From positions 1,240,001 to 1,304,000 of the forward strand of contig NZ_JAGIOO010000001.1 in NCBI RefSeq assembly GCF_017876755.1: 64,000 nt of DNA, written 5' to 3'. The notes below the pieces were generated by a model. That model made no database searches, had not been told where the DNA came from, and saw only the letters and a program-made list of their open reading frames with translations. The position numbers were made by a program, and so were the translations under genes. Below, one piece after another: positions 53,369 through 60,959 of the stretch. Positions within the stretch are counted from its first letter, which is position 1. Every line of letters begins with the position of its first letter. This DNA is from Crossiella equi (GTDB taxonomy: Bacteria > Actinomycetota > Actinomycetes > Mycobacteriales > Pseudonocardiaceae).

Positions 53369-54156
53369 GGCGCCAGCGGTGGCGTCAGGTCCTCGCCGAA
53401 CGGCGGTGCCACGACGGACAGACCGCCGTCCACGACGAGGGTTTGGCCGGTGATGTACTCCGAGGCGGGCGAGAGCAGGAACGCCACGGTGTCCGCGACC
53501 TCCTGCACGGTGCCCGGCCGCCGCTTGGGGATCTTGCGCAGCACGGTGTCGATGGGCGCCATGCCCGGCACGCCGTAGAAGTACTCCAGCGAGTCGGACT
53601 GGATGAGGCCGCCGTTGACGCCGTTGACGTTGATGCCCCGGTCGGCGAACTCCACCGCCATGTAGCGGATGTAGGACTCGATGGCGGCTTTGGCCGAGCC
53701 GAGCGCGGCGTAGGTCGCGTAGGCGCGGATGCTGCCGTAGCTGGACAGCGCGACGATGCGGCCGCCGTTGTCCATCAGGCGCACCGCGTGCTGGGCGCCG
53801 AGCACGAACGGGCGCACGTTCATCGCGTGCGTGCGGTCCAGGTGGTGCGCCTTGAGGTCCATGACCTGCTTGAACGCCGCCGCGGCCGCGTTGCACACGA
53901 AGTGGTCCAGGCGCCCGAACTCCGACTCCACCGCGCCGAAGAGCTTCTCCAGCTCCTCGGGCTGCTCGACGTCGGCGGCCACCGTGATGGCCTGGCCGCC
54001 CGCCTGCTCGACCAGCTTGGCGGTCTCCTCGGCGAGCTCGGTGTTCTTCTTGTAGTTCACCACGACCGTGCCGCCGAGCGCGCCCAGGGTGACCGCGAGG
54101 GTGCGGCCGATGCCCCGGGAGGCGCCGGTGATCAGGGTGATCGGTGCGTCGGTCAT
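53365..54156 (-). CDS. chcA: ChcA-like 1-cyclohexenylcarbonyl-CoA reductase (SDR)
   Basis: A 263-residue short-chain dehydrogenase of the enoyl-reductase (FabL/FabI-like) kind. TGASRGIG at 10-17 binds the nucleotide. The catalytic pair is Y149 and K156 with six residues between, the spacing of enoyl reductases rather than the YxxxK of alcohol SDRs. Segments such as [20 protein letters not shown] and [18 protein letters not shown] match what I remember of Streptomyces collinus ChcA, which reduces cyclohexenylcarbonyl-CoA in several rounds on the way from shikimate to CHC-CoA. The start overlaps the acyl-CoA dehydrogenase stop by one base (TGATG). The name rests on recall and context, not on an alignment. 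Confidence 0.82.
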   Translation of the reverse strand: MTDAPITLITGASRGIGRTLAVTLGALGGTVVVNYKKNTELAEETAKLVEQAGGQAITVAADVEQPEELEKLFGAVESEFGRLDHFVCNAAAAAFKQVMDLKAHHLDRTHAMNVRPFVLGAQHAVRLMDNGGRIVALSSYGSIRAYATYAALGSAKAAIESYIRYMAVEFADRGINVNGVNGGLIQSDSLEYFYGVPGMAPIDTVLRKIPKRRPGTVQEVADTVAFLLSPASEYITGQTLVVDGGLSVVAPPFGEDLTPPLAP

Positions 54157-55298
54157 CACTGCGCTCCCAGGACGTGGCGGGCGATCACGGTCTTCTGGAT
54201 CTCGTTGGTGCCCTCCTCGAACCGCTGCGCGCGGGCGTCGCGGTAGACGCGTTCGATCGGGGAGGAAGACCAGTAGCCGATGCCGCCGTGCACCTGGAGC
54301 GCCTTGTCGGTGACGCGGGTGAGCATGTCGACGGCGTTGAGCTTGGCCATCGAGGACAGCGCCCCGGCGGCGGGGTCGCCGCTCTCCCACTGACGGGCGG
54401 CGTGCAGGGTGAGCTGGCGGGCGGCCTCGATGTCGGTGGCGTTCTCGGCCAGCGCGAAGGAGATCGCCTGCCGGGCGGCGAGGGGCTTGCCGAAGGTCTG
54501 CCGCTCCTTGGCGTGCGCCACGGCCAGCTCCTGGGCGCGGCGGGCCAGGCCCACGCAGGTCATGGCGACCGAGATGCGGCTGGGGGTGAGGAAGCCGCCG
54601 AGCGCGACGTCCAGGCCCTGGCCGACCTCGCCGAGGCGGTTGGCCACCGGGACCGGCGCGCTGTTGAACAGCAGGTGCGCGTGGTCGGTGCCGCGCACGC
54701 CCATGGTCTCCGACATCGGTGTGACCACGACCCCGGGGGTGTCGCGGGGCACCATCAGGGCGACCGTGCCGTCCTTGCCGGTGGTACCGGCCAGGCGGGC
54801 GAAGAGCAGCCAGTAGTCGCACTGGACGCCGAAGGTGATGAGGTGCTTCTCCCCGGAGAGGTAGTAGGTGCCGCCCTCCTGGGTGACGCTGCACCGGAGG
54901 TCGGCGCCGGTGCCCGCGGTGGGCTCGGTGAGGGTGAAGGCCACCGAGATGTCCGTGGCCACCTGCGGGAGCACGAACTCCTTGCGCTGCTCGTCGGTGG
55001 CCAGCGCGTCGATGGAGCGCCAGACCCCGTTGTGCACGTGCACCAGCATGCGCAGCGAGGCGTGCGACATGGAGAACAGCTCGATGAGCTCCAGGTAGCG
55101 GGCGAAGTCCAGACCGAGGCCGCCGTACTCCTCCGGTGCGGCCAGGCGCAGGTAGCCCCGGTCGCGCAGCTCCGCCTTGAGCGAGGCGGGCACCTCGCCG
55201 GTGCGCTCGATCTCCTCGGCGTAGCGCTCGCCGGTGCCCCGGACCCACTCCTCGATCTCGGCAGCCAGCTGCCCGAAGGCCGTCTCGTCCATGCTCAC
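54156..55298 (-). CDS. Acyl-CoA dehydrogenase, CHC starter pathway
   Basis: A 380-residue FAD enzyme with full acyl-CoA dehydrogenase layout: N-terminal helical domain ([20 protein letters not shown]), beta domain ([28 protein letters not shown]) and C-terminal helices with [20 protein letters not shown] and EEGTNEIQ. The catalytic base is probably E362. In the shikimate-to-CHC route such an enzyme is present beside ChcA and may set or move a ring double bond at the CoA-ester level; the exact step is not settled by sequence. GTG at 55298 overlaps the fusion-gene stop (GTGA) with GAGG upstream; ATG at 55292 is the alternative. Confidence 0.88.
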   Translation of the reverse strand: MSMDETAFGQLAAEIEEWVRGTGERYAEEIERTGEVPASLKAELRDRGYLRLAAPEEYGGLGLDFARYLELIELFSMSHASLRMLVHVHNGVWRSIDALATDEQRKEFVLPQVATDISVAFTLTEPTAGTGADLRCSVTQEGGTYYLSGEKHLITFGVQCDYWLLFARLAGTTGKDGTVALMVPRDTPGVVVTPMSETMGVRGTDHAHLLFNSAPVPVANRLGEVGQGLDVALGGFLTPSRISVAMTCVGLARRAQELAVAHAKERQTFGKPLAARQAISFALAENATDIEAARQLTLHAARQWESGDPAAGALSSMAKLNAVDMLTRVTDKALQVHGGIGYWSSSPIERVYRDARAQRFEEGTNEIQKTVIARHVLGAQ

Positions 55299-58258
55299 GC
55301 GCCGTCCTCGCTGTTGATGATGTCGTTGATGCGTTCGCGCAGAAGGAACTTCTGCACCTTGCCGGTGGGGTTGCGGGGCAGGGCGTCGACCAGCTCCAGC
55401 CGTTCCGGCCAGTACGGTTTGGCCACCCGGTGCTCGTCCAGGAAGTGCCGCATGCCCGCGAAGTCCAGGTCCCCCTGCGCTACCACGAAGGCGCAGGCGC
55501 GTTCGCCGAGGCGGGGGTCGGGCATGGCCACGATGGCCACGTCCCGCACGCTGGGGTGGGTGTGCAGCAGCTGTTCGATCTCGCCGACGGGCACCTTCTC
55601 CCCGCCGCGGTTGATGATGTCCTTGGCCCGGCCGCTGATGCGCACGTAGCCGGTCTCGTCGAGCACCGCGAGGTCGCCGCTGCGGTACCAGCCGTCGGCG
55701 GTGACCGCCTCGGCCGTCCACTCCGGACGGTCCAGGTAGCCGAGGAAGCGGCACGGGGAGAGCACCTCGAAGTTGCCCTCGGCGCCGCGCGGTAACACGT
55801 TGCCCTCGTCGTCGGTGATGCGCAGCCGGATCCCGGCCAGCGCGCGGCCGTCGGTGCCCCAGGTCTTGGCGGGCTGGTCACCCGGCGCGGACAGCGAGCC
55901 CAGGCAGGTCTCGGTGGTGCCCCAGGCCCCGCACACCGCGGCGTCCAGCACCCGGGTGGCGCGCTCGGCCAGGCCGCGCGGCACGGTGGCGCCGGTGGCC
56001 ACGAACACCCGCAGCGACGGGGTGCCCTCGCCGGTCTCCTCCACCGCGTCCACCAGGTCGCTCAGGAACGGCGTGGCGGCCTGGACGAACGTGGCGCCGT
56101 GGCGGCGCACCAGCTCCAGCGCGCGGCGGCCCTGCCACACCGGCTGGAGCACCATCGGCACGCCGAGCACGAGCGCGAGCCACATGCCGTAGAGGAAGCC
56201 GGTCTGGTGGGCCAGCGGGGAGGGGATGAAGATCTTGTCCTGTGTGGACAGACCGAGGTGGCGGACCTCCATGGCCACCGCCTTGGTCAGGGTGTCCATG
56301 CTGTGCAGCACACCCTTGGGCTCGCCGGAGGTGCCGGAGGTGAACAGCAGCTGCGCGGTCGCGTCCGGCGCGGGCACGCGCCCGGCGAGCCGGGCGGCGT
56401 CGGCCGGGGTGGCCGCCAGGTCGGCGAAGTGGTGCCAGGACACCGGGGTGCCGGTGGGCAGCCCGCCCTCGCCGTCGAGCACCACCACGTGCGCCAGGCC
56501 GGGCAGCTCGCCCCGGGCCAGCAGCCCGGTCACCTCGTCCTGGTGCGGGCGGCCCTTGAACTCGCGCGGCACCAGCAGCACCCGGGCGCGGGCCCGGCTG
56601 AGCATGAAGGTGATCTCGCGCTCGCGCAGCATCGGCATCAGCGGGCAGCTGACCGCGCCGATCCGGGCGATCGCCATGGCCAGTGCGACGAACTCGCCCT
56701 GGTTGGGCAGCTGGTAGGCCACCGCCTCACCGGGGGCGACACCGAGGTCCAGCAGCGCGGTGGCCAGCCGGTCGGCCTGCTCGTCCAGCTGGCGCCAGGT
56801 CCAGGTGCGCTCGGTCGTACCGGGCTGGCCCGGGTCCACGACGGCGAGCTGTTCCGGGCGCTTGGCGGCCCAGCGGCGCAGGTACTGCCCGGCGGTGGTG
56901 CGCGCGGCCCGGGCGGGGTTCGGCGCGGCGGCCTCGCTCCGGTGGGCGCGCGTCTCCCGGCCGGTGGCCACCGACATGGACGTGCCGATGCCGTTCATCT
57001 CCTCCAGGAAGCGCGGGTAGGAGATGCGGTAGGCGCTGGGATAGGTCAGCCGGGTCTCGCCCTCGGCCAGGGTGCCCGCCACGGCCAGCGACATCAGCAC
57101 GCGGTGGTCGTTGAAGGAGGACAGGTCCGCGCCGCGCAGCTCGGTCACGCCCCGGCACACCAGGGTGTCGCGGCCCTGCGAGAGGTTCGCGCCCATCTGG
57201 TTGAGCTGCATCATGGCCGAGACCCGGTCGGACTCCTTGAGCCGCACGTGGGCCACGTTGTCGAAGGTGGTCTCGCCGTCGGCGACCGAGCCGAGCACGG
57301 ACAGGATGGGCAGCATGTCCGGTACCGAGCGGCAGTCCACCCGCGTGGGCTTGAGCCGGATGCCGTTGTGCCGCACGCGGATGAACCCGGTCTTCGGGTC
57401 GGCGGCCATCGGCAGGCCCATGTCTCCGATGATCTTGAGCAGGTCGCCCTCGGGGTGGTCCACGTCGGTGAGCGTGCTGGCGGGCAGGCCGCGGAAGAGC
57501 ACGTCGCTGGGGTGCAGCGCGGTGGCCGCCAGACCGAACGCGGCCGAGCCGATGTCCGGCGGGGTCACGAAGGTGGTGGGCACCGGCTGCTGGTTGCCCT
57601 CGACGTAGTACTGGCCGTCGCGCCCGGTCTCCTCCACGCGCAGCCCGAACTGGCGCATCATGCGGATGGTCAGCTCGACGTAGGAGCGCTCGTTGTACTC
57701 GCCCTCGACCGTGATCACGGTGGGACCGGTGCCGAACGGCGCGATGAGCAGCAGCCCGGAGATCCACTGCGACAGGGTGCCCTGGATGCGTACGTGCCCG
57801 CCGGTGGGACGGCCGGGGCGCACCGAGATCGGCGGGCAGCCGGTCGGTGAGGACAGGTCCAGGCCCATCTCGGACAGGGCGCCCAGCAGCGGGCCGATCG
57901 GCCTGCGCTGGAAGTACTTCTGGCCGATGACGGTCACCGGCTCGGAGGCCAGCGCGGCCAGGCCGGTGAGGAAGTAGAGGGTGGTGCCGGAGCTGCCGAC
58001 CGAGACCTCGGCGCGGCGTGGCCGGTACTGGCCACCGTGCACCACGTAGTCCTCGCCGTCGACCTCGATACCGGTGCCCAGCGCGCGCAGCGCGGCGATG
58101 GTGTGCCGCACGTGACCGGCATCGGACAGCCCGACGATCCGGCTGCTGCCCGGGGCCAGCGAGGCCAGGATCAGGGCCCGGTGGGCGTGGTACTTCGACG
58201 GCGGTACGACGAGCTCGCCGCGCAGCTCGTCGACTGCCTGTTTGACCAGCAGACGCAT
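55295..58258 (-). CDS. EPSP synthase-like enzyme fused to acyl-CoA ligase (shikimate to CHC-CoA route)
   Basis: A 987-residue fusion. Residues 1 to ~430 are an EPSP synthase-like domain: K22 and R27 are kept, but the usual Ser after the Lys is Y23 and the substrate-phosphate Arg of GNAGTAMR is Y95 (SGTTLYFL). RRP, LSQ, VPD, LKESDR and DHR are kept; the late catalytic Lys before the 'FP' motif is absent (YRISYP). Residues ~450-987 are an adenylate-forming ligase: [49 protein letters not shown] and K967 in NPTGK. EPSP synthase homologues in CHC clusters are thought to dehydrate shikimate without phosphate; the ligase would give the CoA ester. ATG at 58258 follows GGGAG. It is the first gene of the operon. 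Confidence 0.9.
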   Translation of the reverse strand: MRLLVKQAVDELRGELVVPPSKYHAHRALILASLAPGSSRIVGLSDAGHVRHTIAALRALGTGIEVDGEDYVVHGGQYRPRRAEVSVGSSGTTLYFLTGLAALASEPVTVIGQKYFQRRPIGPLLGALSEMGLDLSSPTGCPPISVRPGRPTGGHVRIQGTLSQWISGLLLIAPFGTGPTVITVEGEYNERSYVELTIRMMRQFGLRVEETGRDGQYYVEGNQQPVPTTFVTPPDIGSAAFGLAATALHPSDVLFRGLPASTLTDVDHPEGDLLKIIGDMGLPMAADPKTGFIRVRHNGIRLKPTRVDCRSVPDMLPILSVLGSVADGETTFDNVAHVRLKESDRVSAMMQLNQMGANLSQGRDTLVCRGVTELRGADLSSFNDHRVLMSLAVAGTLAEGETRLTYPSAYRISYPRFLEEMNGIGTSMSVATGRETRAHRSEAAAPNPARAARTTAGQYLRRWAAKRPEQLAVVDPGQPGTTERTWTWRQLDEQADRLATALLDLGVAPGEAVAYQLPNQGEFVALAMAIARIGAVSCPLMPMLREREITFMLSRARARVLLVPREFKGRPHQDEVTGLLARGELPGLAHVVVLDGEGGLPTGTPVSWHHFADLAATPADAARLAGRVPAPDATAQLLFTSGTSGEPKGVLHSMDTLTKAVAMEVRHLGLSTQDKIFIPSPLAHQTGFLYGMWLALVLGVPMVLQPVWQGRRALELVRRHGATFVQAATPFLSDLVDAVEETGEGTPSLRVFVATGATVPRGLAERATRVLDAAVCGAWGTTETCLGSLSAPGDQPAKTWGTDGRALAGIRLRITDDEGNVLPRGAEGNFEVLSPCRFLGYLDRPEWTAEAVTADGWYRSGDLAVLDETGYVRISGRAKDIINRGGEKVPVGEIEQLLHTHPSVRDVAIVAMPDPRLGERACAFVVAQGDLDFAGMRHFLDEHRVAKPYWPERLELVDALPRNPTGKVQKFLLRERINDIINSEDGA

Positions 58259-58433
58259 GGCTCGAACTCCCGACTCCGCGGAATGGGTATGACGCACAAC
58301 CGGGCCGAGGGGTAACACGAGCGAAACGAACCCGGAATTCACCGCGATCGGCGGCGACGAGCCCGACGTTAGTGAGCGAACACCGGAGCGAGAAACCGGT
58401 AAATCCGCATGACAGGTATCACCAGTATCCATA

Positions 58434-58449
58434 GCTACCCCGAGGTAGC
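58434..58449. promoter_or_regulatory. Inverted repeat GCTACC-N4-GGTAGC
   Basis: A perfect 6+6 inverted repeat with a 4-bp spacer, the same geometry as the CTGAGA dyad 60 bp away but a different sequence. It could be an operator or simply a hairpin. Confidence 0.35.
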
Positions 58450-58488
58450 CGCCCGGAACGCCTTCGCAATCGATTCCACCAGCGTCTT

Positions 58489-58498
58489 CCCACGTGGG
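58489..58498. promoter_or_regulatory. Palindrome CCCACGTGGG
   Basis: A perfect 10-bp palindrome with a CACGTG core, 10 bp from the dyad at 58508. The closeness suggests a composite control site, but a match of this length may also be chance. Confidence 0.3.
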
Positions 58499-58507
58499 GA
58501 CCGTATT

Positions 58508-58525
58508 GCTGAGAGCCCTCTCAGC
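58508..58525. promoter_or_regulatory. Dyad GCTGAGAGCCCTCTCAGC, candidate operator copy 2
   Basis: A perfect 8+8 inverted repeat with a 2-bp centre. Its core CTGAGAGNNNTCTCAG is shared with 38338-38353. It stands 250 nt before the fusion gene and about 173 nt before the DAHP synthase start, so one site could control both directions. The two LysR proteins of the cluster are the obvious candidate binders. Confidence 0.5.
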
Positions 58526-58697
58526 CATCCCGAGAGATGCTTCGGATCACGCTCGGGCAGGAACCCGACAGGTTTCGGACACTTGATACCAATCACTGGA
58601 TCCACGTTCGCAATCAACGGCGCGCTCACCTAGAGTCCGCCTGCGGGAAGTCCAATCGACCACGAACCGATCCACTATTCCTGGAGGGGACATCACC

Positions 58698-59762
58698 GTG
58701 ACCACCAGTGCGCCCGCTCCTCCCGCCGGTCGCGTCGACCAGGTCGCCGCGCTGCCGAGCCCGAGGGCGCTCGCGGCGCAGCTGCCCCTGACCTCCGGGC
58801 TCGCCGCCACCGTCGACCGGGCCCGCCGCGAGGTCACCGACGTGCTCGACGGCCGCGACCCGCGCCTGCTCGTGGTGGTCGGCCCGTGCTCGGTGCACGA
58901 CCCGGTCGCGGCCACCGAGTACGCGGTGCGGCTGCGCGCCGAGGCCGACCGGCTGGGCGAGGACCTGCTGGTCGTGATGCGCGTGTACTTCGAGAAGCCG
59001 CGCACCTCGCTCGGCTGGCGGGGCCTGATCAACGACCCCGGCCTGGACGGCTCCGGCGACGTGGTCACCGGGCTGCGCCTGGCGCGCGCACTGCTGCTGG
59101 ACATCACCGCGCTGGGCGTGCCCTCGGCGGTGGAGTTCCTGGACCCGTTGTCCGCCAAGTACATCGAGGACCTGGTGACCTGGGGCGCGATCGGCGCGCG
59201 CACGGTGGAGAGCCAGCCGCACCGCCAGCTGGCCTCGGGCCTGGCCATGCCGATCGGCATGAAGAACCGGCCGGACGGGCGGATCTCCCCCGCGGTGGAC
59301 GCCCTGCTCGCGGCCGCGGCCTCACACGTCTTCCCCGGTGTGGACGCCGACGGCGCACCCGCCCTGCTGCGCACCGCGGGCAACCCGGACTGCCACGTGG
59401 TGCTGCGCGGCGGGGACGGCAGGCCCAACCACAGCGCCGCCGACGTGGCGGGCGCGCTGGCGCTGCTGCGTGCGGCCGGGCTGCCCGAACGGGTGGTGGT
59501 GGACTGCTCGCACGGCAACAGCCGCAAGGACCACCGGCGGCAGCCGATCGTGGCCGACGACGTGTGCGAGCAGCTGACCGACGGCCAGCACGGCCTGCGC
59601 GGCGTGCTGCTGGAGAGCTTCCTGGTACCGGGCAGACAGGACGTGGTCCCGGGCCGGACACTCGCTTATGGACAGTCCATCACGGACAGCTGCCTGGGCT
59701 GGGAGGACACGGTCGCCGTGCTGGAGCGGCTGGCCACGGCGGCGGCCAAGCGACGTGGTTGA
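58698..59762 (+). CDS. 3-deoxy-D-arabino-heptulosonate 7-phosphate synthase, type I
   Basis: A 354-residue enzyme joining phosphoenolpyruvate and erythrose 4-phosphate in the first step of the shikimate pathway. Type I (AroF/G/H-like) motifs are clear: VVVGPCSVHDP, MRVYFEKPRTS, GLINDP, ESQPHRQLASGL, IGMKNRPDG, DCSHGNSRKDH and ESFLVPGRQD. GTG at 58698 follows GGAGGGG. Its place beside shikimate-consuming starter genes suggests a dedicated copy that raises precursor flow, perhaps less sensitive to feedback than the housekeeping enzyme, which in actinomycetes is commonly type II. It is divergent from the starter operon and 45 nt before the second LysR gene. Confidence 0.93.
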   Translation: MTTSAPAPPAGRVDQVAALPSPRALAAQLPLTSGLAATVDRARREVTDVLDGRDPRLLVVVGPCSVHDPVAATEYAVRLRAEADRLGEDLLVVMRVYFEKPRTSLGWRGLINDPGLDGSGDVVTGLRLARALLLDITALGVPSAVEFLDPLSAKYIEDLVTWGAIGARTVESQPHRQLASGLAMPIGMKNRPDGRISPAVDALLAAAASHVFPGVDADGAPALLRTAGNPDCHVVLRGGDGRPNHSAADVAGALALLRAAGLPERVVVDCSHGNSRKDHRRQPIVADDVCEQLTDGQHGLRGVLLESFLVPGRQDVVPGRTLAYGQSITDSCLGWEDTVAVLERLATAAAKRRG

Positions 59763-59807
59763 CGCCCCGCTACACTCCGGGAAGCACGAGGGCGCAGGGG
59801 TGGACTG

Positions 59808-60758
59808 ATGGCGCAACCGAACCTCCACAACGTGGACCTGAACCTCCTGGTGTCGTTGCACGCCATCCTCAGCGAGTGCAGCGTCACCAGGGCGGCGGCC
59901 CGCCTGTCGGTCAGCCAGTCCACCATGAGCACCTCGCTGAGCAGGCTGCGCCGCATGCTCAACGACCCGCTGCTGACCAAGAACGGCCGCGACATGGTGC
60001 TCACGCCCCTGGCGCGGTCCATGATGGAGCCGGTGGCCGAGATCCTGGCCCAGGTCGAACACCTGGTGGCCACCCCCTCGGAGTTCGACCCGCGCACCAG
60101 CAAGCGGAACTTCTCGGTGGTCACCGACGACTACACCCTGATGCTCCTGATCAAGCCGCTGCTGGAGGAGATCGACGAGCTGGCCCCGGAGATCCGGCTC
60201 ACGATCATCCCCGTGCAACCGGGCCACCTGGACCTGCTGACCAGCGGCCGCGCCGACCTGGTCATCTGGCCCCAGTGGCTGGCCCCGCCCGAGGCCGCGG
60301 CCTTCCCCGCCGCCGAGCTGCTGACCGACGAGTTCGTGGCGGCGGTCGCGGGCGACAACCCGGACGTGGGCGAGACGATCACCCTGGACGAGCTCGTCAC
60401 TGTCCCCTACATCCAGGTCTTCGGCGGCATGTCACCCCCGGACGCCCTGGCCACGGCGCGGGCCTCGGGCATGCGCAACGTGGTGGCGACCACGGAGACC
60501 TTCACCAGCGCCGCCCACATGCTGCCCGGCACGCGCCTGTGCACGGTCCTGCAGCGCAGGCTCTTCGCCCGCATCGGGTCGATGCTGGACCTGCGCGCGG
60601 TCGAGCTGGACCTGCCCGACACCCTGCCCATCCTCACCCAGACCATGTACTGGCACCCGCGCCGCACCGACGACCTGGCCCACCGGTGGCTCCGCAGCAC
60701 CCTGTTGCGCCTGGCGAGCGAGCTCAGCTCGCCGCGCGCCACCGCGCAAACGGGGTAG
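59808..60758 (+). CDS. LysR-family transcriptional regulator (NodD-like), beside DAHP synthase
   Basis: A 316-residue regulator. The helix-turn-helix (about 8-70) reads VDLNLLVSLHAILSECSVTR, SVSQSTMSTSLSRLRRML; the effector domain contains DLVIWPQWLAP and ends TMYWHPRRTDDLAHRWLRS. The end motif and HTH layout match the LysR protein at 38373, so the two are paralogues that may bind related sites. ATG at 59808 lies 45 nt after the DAHP synthase stop, which suggests co-transcription. It may control starter supply genes through the 58259-58697 region. It is the probable right end of the cluster. Confidence 0.9.
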   Translation: MAQPNLHNVDLNLLVSLHAILSECSVTRAAARLSVSQSTMSTSLSRLRRMLNDPLLTKNGRDMVLTPLARSMMEPVAEILAQVEHLVATPSEFDPRTSKRNFSVVTDDYTLMLLIKPLLEEIDELAPEIRLTIIPVQPGHLDLLTSGRADLVIWPQWLAPPEAAAFPAAELLTDEFVAAVAGDNPDVGETITLDELVTVPYIQVFGGMSPPDALATARASGMRNVVATTETFTSAAHMLPGTRLCTVLQRRLFARIGSMLDLRAVELDLPDTLPILTQTMYWHPRRTDDLAHRWLRSTLLRLASELSSPRATAQTG

Positions 60759-60879
60759 CTGACGGGAACCGGCCAGCCGGGGCCTGCCCTCGGGCGGCAC
60801 CCGCCACCCACGGCAGCGGGCCAAGCTCCGACCACCCCCGACCCCCGGGCGAGCGCTCTCCCGCCACCGTCATGACCGA

Positions 60880-60907
60880 TTGACTTCCCCGAAACACCAG
60901 GTTTACT
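60880..60907 (+). promoter_or_regulatory. Sigma70-like promoter TTGACT-N16-TTTACT
   Basis: The -35 TTGACT is at 60880-60885 and the -10 TTTACT at 60902-60907, spacing 16 bp, about 50 bp before ATG at 60960. The operator starts 5 bp further on, where transcription would begin. Confidence 0.5.
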
Positions 60908-60911
60908 CTCC

Positions 60912-60927
60912 GAGAGAGCGCTCTCTC
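60912..60927. promoter_or_regulatory. Perfect palindrome GAGAGAGCGCTCTCTC, LacI-family operator
   Basis: A perfect 16-bp palindrome with the GAGCGCTC core known from LacI-family sites such as CebR/CelR operators (TGGGAGCGCTCCCA) of actinomycete glycan genes. It sits at the likely transcription start, so a repressor would block the promoter. A second, partial copy with the core GAGCGCTC lies at 60851-60858. Confidence 0.6.
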
Positions 60928-60959
60928 ATCCCCTGTCCCCGCTGACCCCAGGTGGAACG

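Larger units (their letters stand above)
58259..58697. promoter_or_regulatory. 439-bp divergent promoter region between starter operon and DAHP synthase
   Basis: This region must hold promoters for both directions and is less GC-rich than the genes. It carries three small palindromes: GCTACC-CCGA-GGTAGC (58434-58449), CCCACGTGGG (58489-58498) and the dyad at 58508-58525. A TTGATA hexamer lies at 58583-58588 on the plus strand, but no good -10 partner was found. Nothing coding was seen. Confidence 0.6.

Noticed and set aside
46665-58258. Rapamycin/FK506-type dihydroxycyclohexane starter
   Set aside because: Those systems use a chorismatase and a CoA-ligase-type loading domain. Neither is here; ChcA-type, dienoyl-CoA and EPSP-like enzymes point to CHC-CoA.
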